In this document: positions 50,651 through 56,847 of the stretch, piece after piece
Numbering within the stretch: position 1 is the stretch's first letter
Layout: every line of letters starts with the position of its first letter
Source: Chitinophagales bacterium
GTDB taxonomy: Bacteria; Bacteroidota; Bacteroidia; Chitinophagales; LD1
Length of the DNA: 56,847 nt
Direction of reading: 5' to 3'
Assembly (NCBI GenBank): GCA_025057415.1
Contig: JANWXI010000005.1
Location: 1-56,847 of the forward strand
Program-made: the position numbers and the translations under genes
Notes under the pieces: model-generated
Told to the model about the DNA's origin: nothing
What the model saw: only the letters and a program-made list of their open reading frames with translations
The model's database searches: none

Positions 50651-52672
50651 TCAGGGCTTTAGACCCTTTCCTCTTTTTGCAGCAGCTAAATTGTTTTTTA
50701 TCAATTGATTATTCGGGTTGGCGGCTACGCCTTTCTCGCATGCTTCAATCGCTTTATCCCACTCTTTGAGCATATTATACGCGCTGCATATATTGTTGTA
50801 AGCAATGTCGTAGCCCGGTCGTAGTTCCAGCGCTTTCTCTGCGGCTCTCACACAATCTAGGTAGCGCTGCTGATAGTAATACTCTAAGCTCAGGTTAATG
50901 TAATTTTCGGGGGTAGGATTGGTAGCGCATAATTTTTCAAGCATCTCCAACTTGCTTTTTATGTCCTGTGCGTATAGCGGGTTGGTAGTAAGTTCATTTT
51001 TCAGGTTCAGCAAATCAGTGTGTGTGGGGCTTACCTTCAGTCCGTCATTAACCAAGGCATTCGCTTCAGATGAACGACCGTTATTCATCAGAAAATAAGC
51101 GTAATAGTAGTAGGATGCAGGATTTTTCGGATCCAGCTTTAGCGCATATTTGAAATTCTCTTCCGCCTCAGCAAGGCGCGAAGTACGGCTATACAACACC
51201 CCAAAATTGATATAGACGTACGAGTAGTACGGCCACACATTCTTAGCTTTTGTAAAATACTCCTCCGCTCCTTTAAAGTCGCCCTTAGCCATCAGCGCAT
51301 TGGCATAATTCATCAGTCCCCTTCCATTGCGCGGGCTTTTTATGGTTACGTCATACCACAATTTTTCAGGGCTGCTCCACACCTCACAGCGCTGGCGGAT
51401 ACCGTACACGTGTAACGTGAAATAAACAACTACAGCCAGCACTGCTAATGACTTTAAGAAAATGTTAGAGGAAATTATTGATTCATATTTTCTGTATAGG
51501 TTATACAACGTCCACACAACCGCAATAGTTAACCCGATGTACGGAAAAAACACGCGGTGATCATTCAATACCTCGGCAAGGGGCACAATAGATGAGGTGG
51601 GTGCCAGCGCCAGATAAAACCACAGAATGCCGTAAGCGATTGGCCTGGTTAAGGCATTCAATGACGATTTATAGGCGATGTAAAGTGTAAAACCTACGAA
51701 CAAAATACCGAAAGTGACACGCTCATCAAAAGGATTTTGAATCACGTTCCAATCCGTATCGGCACTCAGATTAAACGGGAAAAAATAGTTATTTACATAA
51801 TGAACAATTACAAACGGCTGTGTGCGCAGGTACTCCCAGCGGGTATGGGTGCCCGGTAAAAAGTCGGCAGAAGCCATCACAGAGGAGATGATAAACAGCA
51901 AACCGGCAAGGATAAATGCGGGTAATACCGGCAGTAGGATTTTGAGGGTGTCTTTCCATGAAAACAACTGTTGCAAACCGCGCTGGTAAACAAAAAAATA
52001 CAGATACAAAAAAGCCAGAGGCGCCACCATGATGGTGGGTTCTTTTACGGTGAAACCGATTGCCATCGGGATAAGGTAGAGCTGATACTTGCGCAACTTT
52101 TCGTACGTAAACATCCACAGCGAGATAAGTATCATCAGGGTAGAAAATGAATCACTTCGGGCAATGATGTAGTTGATGGTCTCGGCATTGGCTGTGTGCA
52201 GCATAAAAACACCGGCGGTGAGCAAGGCAATAAACGGATTTACGGAACTTGGTAAACTCAGGTCATAAACTTTTTTAGAGAACAGAAAGATAAAAACCCC
52301 CAACACGATAAAAGAGGTGAATATGGAAACATGAAACCAGAAAGGTGTGGGTGTGCCTTTTTCACCGCTCAGCCAGTAATCGATGGCATTAAGGGTGGTA
52401 ACGCCCGGTCTGTACACCTGGTTGGCAGGCAAAGTGCTGAATGTGCGTGCATCTTTAAAGAACAAAGGGATATTTCGTATATCGCGAATGGCTGTATTGT
52501 TTACGATAGTGTGCGCATCATCAAATTCGAACGGATTGTGAAAATGATCTTTGTAAGCATAGAATAGCGCAGCTAACATCACCAAAGCTATGCCAATCAA
52601 CAAGCCGTATTGCTTTTTGGTAAGCGTGTAGTAACATTTGTTTGATGATACGGAAGCGTTGTGTTTACTCAT
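50651..52672 (-). CDS. TMTC-like multi-pass membrane protein with C-terminal TPR repeats
   Basis: 673 residues: about ten membrane helices in the first 440 residues, then seven or so TPR repeats (for example NYANALMAKGDFKGAEEYFTKAKNVWP, NPASYYYYAYFLMNNGRSSEA, YNNICSAYNMLKEWDKAIEACEKGV). Near the N-terminus is FEFDDAHTIVNN, a GT-C-type acidic pair in the first periplasmic loop, then VYRPGVTTLNAIDYW and NDHRVFFPYIGL, matching the layout of TMTC/DUF1736 proteins. Eukaryotic TMTCs are protein O-mannosyltransferases; the bacterial acceptor is unknown. TTG-17-TATTTTCG lies just upstream. It is divergent from topA. Confidence 0.82.
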   Translation of the reverse strand: MSKHNASVSSNKCYYTLTKKQYGLLIGIALVMLAALFYAYKDHFHNPFEFDDAHTIVNNTAIRDIRNIPLFFKDARTFSTLPANQVYRPGVTTLNAIDYWLSGEKGTPTPFWFHVSIFTSFIVLGVFIFLFSKKVYDLSLPSSVNPFIALLTAGVFMLHTANAETINYIIARSDSFSTLMILISLWMFTYEKLRKYQLYLIPMAIGFTVKEPTIMVAPLAFLYLYFFVYQRGLQQLFSWKDTLKILLPVLPAFILAGLLFIISSVMASADFLPGTHTRWEYLRTQPFVIVHYVNNYFFPFNLSADTDWNVIQNPFDERVTFGILFVGFTLYIAYKSSLNALTRPIAYGILWFYLALAPTSSIVPLAEVLNDHRVFFPYIGLTIAVVWTLYNLYRKYESIISSNIFLKSLAVLAVVVYFTLHVYGIRQRCEVWSSPEKLWYDVTIKSPRNGRGLMNYANALMAKGDFKGAEEYFTKAKNVWPYYSYVYINFGVLYSRTSRLAEAEENFKYALKLDPKNPASYYYYAYFLMNNGRSSEANALVNDGLKVSPTHTDLLNLKNELTTNPLYAQDIKSKLEMLEKLCATNPTPENYINLSLEYYYQQRYLDCVRAAEKALELRPGYDIAYNNICSAYNMLKEWDKAIEACEKGVAANPNNQLIKNNLAAAKRGKGLKP

Positions 52673-52697
52673 TTTGATATAATGAAAAAATTCGTGC

Positions 52698-52725
52698 CGA
52701 AAATAGAATTTCAGTTTTAATGCAA
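52698..52725 (-). promoter_or_regulatory. Predicted promoter of the TMTC-like gene
   Basis: Minus strand TTG (52725-52723), 17-base spacer, TATTTTCG (52705-52698), 25 bases before the ATG. It fits the TAnnTTCG form seen upstream of several other genes in this window. Confidence 0.45.
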
Positions 52726-52769
52726 CGAATTACCCGTGCTATACGTATTTTCAGTTTTTAAACTGAAAA
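52709..52769. promoter_or_regulatory. Perfect 22-bp palindrome and half-site between TMTC gene and topA
   Basis: TTTTCAGTTT-TT-AAACTGAAAA (52748-52769) is a perfect palindrome with 10-bp arms. The half-site TTTCAGTTTTAA is repeated at 52709-52720, 40 bases before the matching bases in the palindrome. Both lie between the divergent starts, and the nearer one falls in the TMTC promoter spacer. It could be an operator for topA and/or the TMTC gene. Confidence 0.5.
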
Positions 52770-52800
52770 AATTTTATTTGCCGCTCAATCAACGTTGCGC

Positions 52801-55146
52801 ATGGCCGGTAAATTAGTTATAGTAGAGTCGCCCGCCAAGGCAAAAACCATTGGCAAGTTTTTAGGCAAAGAGTACAAAGTTGCATCCTGCTTTGGTCACA
52901 TTCGCGATTTGCCTGAAAGCGGACTTGCCATCAACATTGAAAAAAACTACGAACCGGAGTATGTAATCAGTGATGACAAAAAAGATGTGGTAAAAGAGCT
53001 TAAAAAACTTGCTAAGAATGCCGATGAGATACTACTGGCAACCGATGAAGACCGCGAGGGAGAGGCCATATCATGGCATTTGTGCGAGGTGTTAGGGATT
53101 AAGCCCAGCGAAGCCAAACGGGTTACTTACACAGAAATAACCGAGAAAGCCGTAAAGCATGCAGTGAAACACCCGCGCAAGTTAAATATGGATTTGGTAA
53201 ATGCGCAGCAGGCAAGGCGTGTTCTGGATCGTTTGGTGGGGTACGAAATTTCACCGGTCTTGTGGCGCAAGGTAAAGCCGCAACTTTCAGCCGGTCGCGT
53301 ACAGAGTGTTGCTGTGCGGCTCATCGTAGAGCGCGAACGGGAGATACGGGCGTTTCAGCCGGTAGCCTCGTATAAAATTATCGCACATTTTACAGTAACT
53401 GACCCAAGTGGCAAAAAAGTAACTTTCAAAGCGGAGCGGCCCGTAAATTTCAAAACAGAAAATGAAGCCCTGAATTTTCTTGAAGAAGTAAAAGACGCTG
53501 TGTTTACCGTAAGCGCTATTGAAAAGCGCCCCGGCAAACGCACTCCTGCGGCTCCGTTCACTACTTCCACTTTGCAGCAAGAGGCATCGCGCAAGTTGGG
53601 TTTTCCGGTAGCGAAAACTATGCTCGTGGCGCAGCGGCTCTATGAAAACGGGCACATCACCTACATGCGTACCGACTCCACTACACTCTCTGACTTTGCC
53701 CTCGAAGCAATCGAAAAAGAAGTAAAAAAGCGCTACGGCAAAGAATTTTATCAAAAGCGACAGTATGCTACCAAAAACGAGAATGCACAGGAAGCACACG
53801 AAGCGATTCGCCCATCGTACATAGACCAGGTATCCATCGAAGGAGACGCTGACGATCAACGGCTGTACGAACTGATTTGGAAGCGAACTGTTGCCAGCCA
53901 GATGGCTGATGCCGAAATTGAAAAAACCGTAATAGATATTTCTAACAATAAAAACAGCGAGGTGCTCAGAGCACAGGCCGAGGTAGTACTGTTTGAGGGT
54001 TTTCTGAAAGTTTACAACGAAAGCGTTGACGAAGAAAGCGAAGCCGATGAGGGTGCCGAAGTTATGATACCGCCCGTAAAAAACGGGCAGCAATTACCCT
54101 TAAAGGAGATGGTTGCCATCGAGCGTTTTACGAAGCCGGCTCCCCGCTACACCGAGGCAAGCTTAGTGAAAAAGTTAGAAGAGCTGGGCATAGGACGCCC
54201 CTCTACATACGCGCCTACCATTTCTACCATCCAAAAACGCAATTACGTTGTAAAAGAAAGCCGCGAGGGCGTGGAGCGCAAATACAAGGTGTTTACGCTG
54301 TGCGATAAAAAAATAACCAGCGAAATAAAAACAGAAATCACCGGCGCTGAAAAACATAAACTTTTTCCTACCGACATCGGGCTGCTCGTCACTGACTTTC
54401 TTATGGAAAATTTCCGCGACATCATGGATTACAATTTCACCGCAGAGGTTGAAAAAGAATTTGACGAAGTGGCATTGGGCAAAATGAAGTGGTACAAGAT
54501 GATTGACAATTTCTACAAGCCGTTTCATCAAGTAGTAGAAACCACCACCAAAGAAGCGCAGCGCGTAAGCGGAGAGCGCCTGCTCGGTGAAGACCCCGCC
54601 AGCGGTGAGCCCGTGATAGCCCGCATGGGTCGCTATGGTCCCATGGTACAAATCGGCAAAAGCGAGGAAAGCAGCGATAAAAAACCTCGCTTCGCCCGAC
54701 TCAAAGCCGGCCAGAGCATCGAAACCATCACCTTGCAAGAAGCTCTCGATTTATTTAAGTTGCCTCGTGTGCTTGGGTATGATGATGCCGGCAAAGAAGT
54801 TAAAGTCAACATCGGTCGCTTTGGCCCTTATGTGCAAGTTGACAAAACCTTTGCTTCCATACCCAAAGACAAGGACCCTTATACGATTACTTTAGAGGAC
54901 GCTCTAACACTCATCCGTGAAAAAGAAGATATAAACGCCAACCGCGTTATCCATAATTTTGAAAAAGAAGGCATTCAGGTGTTGAACGGACGTTACGGGC
55001 CGTATATCAAAAAGGGAAACAATAATTACAAAATTCCCAAAGATAAACAGGCCGAGTACCTCACGCTTGAAGATGTACTGATGATAATAGGCGAGCAGGG
55101 GCCAACTAACAAGGGCGGGAAAAGGTTTTTTAAACGAAAACGGTAG
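52801..55146 (+). CDS. topA: DNA topoisomerase I
   Basis: Type IA topoisomerase relaxing negative supercoils. From the ATG at 52801 (MAGKLVIVESPAKAKTIGKF, 781 residues; the track begins two codons earlier at TTG). Toprim domain has LATDEDREGEAISWHL, and the active-site Tyr is in GHITYMRTDS, with STYAPTIS later. The C-terminal part carries at least three repeats with GR(Y/F)GP(M/Y) (GRYGPMVQIG, GRFGPYVQVD, GRYGPYIKKG), and no Cys4 zinc fingers are present. The SirB1-family gene follows after one base. Confidence 0.97.
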   Translation: MAGKLVIVESPAKAKTIGKFLGKEYKVASCFGHIRDLPESGLAINIEKNYEPEYVISDDKKDVVKELKKLAKNADEILLATDEDREGEAISWHLCEVLGIKPSEAKRVTYTEITEKAVKHAVKHPRKLNMDLVNAQQARRVLDRLVGYEISPVLWRKVKPQLSAGRVQSVAVRLIVEREREIRAFQPVASYKIIAHFTVTDPSGKKVTFKAERPVNFKTENEALNFLEEVKDAVFTVSAIEKRPGKRTPAAPFTTSTLQQEASRKLGFPVAKTMLVAQRLYENGHITYMRTDSTTLSDFALEAIEKEVKKRYGKEFYQKRQYATKNENAQEAHEAIRPSYIDQVSIEGDADDQRLYELIWKRTVASQMADAEIEKTVIDISNNKNSEVLRAQAEVVLFEGFLKVYNESVDEESEADEGAEVMIPPVKNGQQLPLKEMVAIERFTKPAPRYTEASLVKKLEELGIGRPSTYAPTISTIQKRNYVVKESREGVERKYKVFTLCDKKITSEIKTEITGAEKHKLFPTDIGLLVTDFLMENFRDIMDYNFTAEVEKEFDEVALGKMKWYKMIDNFYKPFHQVVETTTKEAQRVSGERLLGEDPASGEPVIARMGRYGPMVQIGKSEESSDKKPRFARLKAGQSIETITLQEALDLFKLPRVLGYDDAGKEVKVNIGRFGPYVQVDKTFASIPKDKDPYTITLEDALTLIREKEDINANRVIHNFEKEGIQVLNGRYGPYIKKGNNNYKIPKDKQAEYLTLEDVLMIIGEQGPTNKGGKRFFKRKR

Positions 55147-55147
55147 T

Positions 55148-56026
55148 ATGCCCCACATGCCCGAAATACAGGCGCTTATCCGTCTGCTTGACGATGACGA
55201 TAAGGAAGTATTTGCTCAGGTGCATGAACGATTGAAAAGCTACGGTCCCTCTATCATCCCCGAACTGGAAAAAGCATGGGCTGAAGAGTCGGACATCCTC
55301 ACCCATACCCGCCTCGAAGAACTTATCCGCGAAATACTACTGGATGACCTCTTTAAGCACTGGGAAAACTGGCTCACCTCCGACCAACCCGATTTACTCA
55401 CCGGAGCGTATCTTGTAGCCCGCTATCATTATCCCGAACTGCAATGGGATGATATTACAAAAAAAATTAATAAAATAAAACAAAGCATCTGGTTAGAACT
55501 CAACTACAATCAAACCCCGCTGGAGCAAATCCACATCTTTAACCAGATTTTTTACGATTACCACAATTTCAGAGGCATACAGGTGAGCGCTGACTATCAG
55601 GACTACTGCATCAACAACGTACTGGAACTGCGCAAAGGCAACGCCATTGGCTTAGGCGTACTGTATCAGGTGTTAGCAAATGAACTGAACCTGCCTGTAT
55701 ATGGTGTCACATTGGCACGGCACTTCATTCTCTCATTTTGCAAACGCAATATCTTCGATTTTTCTCCAATGCGCAACACCGAGAGCGAAGTGATGTTTTA
55801 CATAAATCCTATCAACCGCGGCTCCATCTTTTCGCGTAATGAAATAAACGATTACCTACAAAAAGCCGGCGTGGAACCCAGGCGCGCCTACTTTGCTCCC
55901 GCCGGTGTAAAAAGCATCGTGGCAGAACTACTCAGTAACCTCATGGAAATGTACGAGCAGCAGCACCGCTACGACCGCATGAATGACATGCACAAACTAC
56001 TCGTCAAACTGCAACAAACCGCGTAG
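55148..56026 (+). CDS. SirB1/transglutaminase-like protein
   Basis: 292 residues with an N-terminal helical region, then a transglutaminase-like fold (NQIFYDYHNFRG, then NNVLELRKGNAIGLGVLYQVLANELNLPVYGVTLARHFIL), as in the SirB1 family. The role of these proteins is poorly known; the E. coli relative is named for a regulatory phenotype. The ATG at 55157 (MPEIQALIRL) is an alternative start. It follows topA by one base (TAG-T-ATG), so the two form an operon. It is convergent with the dehydratase gene, which ends six bases away. Confidence 0.8.
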   Translation: MPHMPEIQALIRLLDDDDKEVFAQVHERLKSYGPSIIPELEKAWAEESDILTHTRLEELIREILLDDLFKHWENWLTSDQPDLLTGAYLVARYHYPELQWDDITKKINKIKQSIWLELNYNQTPLEQIHIFNQIFYDYHNFRGIQVSADYQDYCINNVLELRKGNAIGLGVLYQVLANELNLPVYGVTLARHFILSFCKRNIFDFSPMRNTESEVMFYINPINRGSIFSRNEINDYLQKAGVEPRRAYFAPAGVKSIVAELLSNLMEMYEQQHRYDRMNDMHKLLVKLQQTA

Positions 56027-56031
56027 CCCCA

Positions 56032-56631
56032 TCACATCTCCAAACGGGGCGATAACTTCTTTTTGCGCTGCTTCCACATATAACCATACAATTTCGGAAA
56101 GTAAAGAATGTACAAAAGCGCTACTAACACCGATACCCATGTAAAAGGCGAAAGCCACACACTTTGCTGAGCAACTGCCGTGGCTATCAACAGCCACTCT
56201 CCGCATACACCCAGCGGATATAGCACAATAAACAGCGAATATCGCAGCCAAGTGAGCCAGCCGGTTTCCCTTTCCAAAAGTTGCATCAGGTAATATGCGT
56301 ATCGCACCACCTCTGTAATACTCCACGCAAGCGAAACGATAAACGTTCCGTACACAAACAACGGGTGAGTCACTTTTTTGTAATACAACCCCAACACAAC
56401 CACTACAAAAATCCGCGATAAAACCTGCGCAGCCACACTCAGCCATGGCGACTTCACCCAGCCCATGCGCGCGTGTAATATTTCAAGCAATGCCACACCC
56501 TGCGCCGCTGCCAGTAAATACATTGCCTCATCATCAAAAACACATCCGCCGCCAGCATACGCCATCACAAACAATCCCCACAGCATCAGCGCCGCCAGGT
56601 TATACCACTTTAAGTAAACATTCACATTCAT
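56032..56631 (-). CDS. 3-hydroxyacyl-CoA dehydratase homologue, HACD/PHS1/PTPLA family
   Basis: A 199-residue multi-pass membrane protein (start ATG 56631, MNVNVYLKWYN; the track starts eight residues earlier). It follows the yeast PHS1/human HACD pattern closely: YLKWYN at the start, LLEILHARMGWVKSP, AQVLSRIFVV, SLAWSITEVVRYAYYL and LRYSLFIVLYPLGVCGEWLLI, ending in FPKLYGYMWKQRKKK. The catalytic pair known from PHS1 (Tyr149, Glu156) is kept as Y138 and E145 (YPLGVCGE, spacing seven). PHS1 dehydrates 3-hydroxyacyl-CoA in very-long-chain fatty-acid elongation at the ER. No other elongase gene is adjacent. The repeat R3 lies 100 bases upstream of its start. Confidence 0.88.
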   Translation of the reverse strand: MNVNVYLKWYNLAALMLWGLFVMAYAGGGCVFDDEAMYLLAAAQGVALLEILHARMGWVKSPWLSVAAQVLSRIFVVVVLGLYYKKVTHPLFVYGTFIVSLAWSITEVVRYAYYLMQLLERETGWLTWLRYSLFIVLYPLGVCGEWLLIATAVAQQSVWLSPFTWVSVLVALLYILYFPKLYGYMWKQRKKKLSPRLEM

Positions 56632-56648
56632 ACAAATCTTACGCTCAA

Positions 56649-56667
56649 CAAACATAAAACAAATTTA
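56649..56667 (-). promoter_or_regulatory. Candidate -7 boxes of the dehydratase gene
   Basis: Two TAnnTTTG matches on the minus strand: TAAATTTG (56667-56660) and TATGTTTG (56656-56649), 28 and 17 bases before the ATG at 56631. No -33 TTTG at the right spacing; I cannot say which is used. Confidence 0.4.
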
Positions 56668-56731
56668 ATATGTATCATGCGCTAAATATGGACGAAAAAA
56701 TATATTATATTATTAACTAATGTATTTTTTT

Positions 56732-56847
56732 GGGGGTGCCCCCGCTGCATCGCTTCGCGCAGCTACGCGCCGCAGCGGGGTCGGGCTGACCCGCTCCAAG
56801 TCCTCGCCGCGCCCGCGCTTTTGGCGCGGGCGCGGACTGCGGGCTTT
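56732..56847 (+). repeat. Dispersed structured repeat, copy R3 (cut by window end)
   Basis: Begins GGGGGTGCCCCC, stem CCCCGCTGC/GCAGCGGGG, linker GGGGTCGGGCTGACCCGCTCCAAGTCC (split here by its stem), stem CCGCGCCCGCGC/GCGCGGGCGCGG with a short TTTTG loop, then GACTGCGGGCTTT at the last base. Compared with R2 it is identical along most of the linkers but differs in both stem ends and loops. The GCATCCCTCACCC end presumably lies just outside the window. Confidence 0.85.

Noticed and set aside
53287-54093. 268-codon minus-strand ORF opposite topA
   Set aside because: Long but antisense to the conserved topA catalytic region; amino-acid pattern reflects topA codons read backwards.

Overview
The window reads as a chromosomal segment of a Bacteroidota, probably from the Chitinophagales/Sphingobacteriales side rather than Bacteroides. 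The evidence is a SecD-SecF fusion, an outer-membrane receptor and a DUF5686 protein that both begin with a carboxypeptidase-regulatory-like domain, two surface proteins that end in type IX secretion (T9SS) sorting domains, a SprB-repeat protein, a deoxyhypusine-synthase-like enzyme, ABC-F and GH3-family proteins, and -7 promoter boxes of the form TAnnTTTG. No prophage, insertion sequence, CRISPR array, rRNA or integrase was seen; most of the window is ordinary housekeeping DNA.

Layout. 0.1-4.2 kb: ileS-lspA. 4.3-10.4 kb: a TonB-dependent receptor and a DUF5686 outer-membrane protein (minus strand), separated by 1.25 kb of non-coding DNA full of GC-rich hairpins. 10.5-17.9 kb: a minus-strand run of CBS protein, alpha/beta hydrolase, L,D-transpeptidase, periplasmic binding-fold protein, guaA and a conserved uncharacterised protein. 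18.0-19.0 kb: tRNA-Arg(TCT) and rplU-rpmA with a terminator. 19.1-27.0 kb: a GH3-family protein (plus), then tyrS with a small PKD lipoprotein, secDF with DUF3467, and fbp (all minus). 27.3-34.4 kb: beta-helix lipoprotein, the coaE-purK-purE operon, and mutS with a HAD phosphatase. 34.5-39.5 kb: glmM, a deoxyhypusine-synthase-like protein, an ABC-F ATPase and a small membrane protein, all minus. 39.9-50.4 kb: a surface locus with a SprB-repeat T9SS protein, lamin-tail lipoprotein, SdiA-regulated-like propeller and porin in one tight operon, divergent from a 1524-residue T9SS adhesin-like protein and two tiny ORFs. 50.7-56.6 kb: a TMTC-like membrane/TPR protein, topA, a SirB1-family protein and, notably, a homologue of the eukaryotic 3-hydroxyacyl-CoA dehydratase (HACD/PHS1/PTPLA).

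The two strongest leads are (1) the PHS1-like dehydratase at 56.0-56.6 kb, which keeps the Tyr/Glu catalytic pair of the eukaryotic very-long-chain fatty-acid elongation enzyme, and (2) a dispersed, GC-rich structured element present in three copies (6996-7155, 39673-39793, 56732-end). Its linker motifs are constant while the stems vary in a compensated way, as expected of a folded RNA or a mobile palindromic element. Smaller leads are leaderless mRNAs, a TAnnTTCG promoter variant, altered HIGH motifs in IleRS and TyrRS, corrected non-ATG starts for coaE and glmM, and a 35-residue membrane peptide missed by the ORF track.
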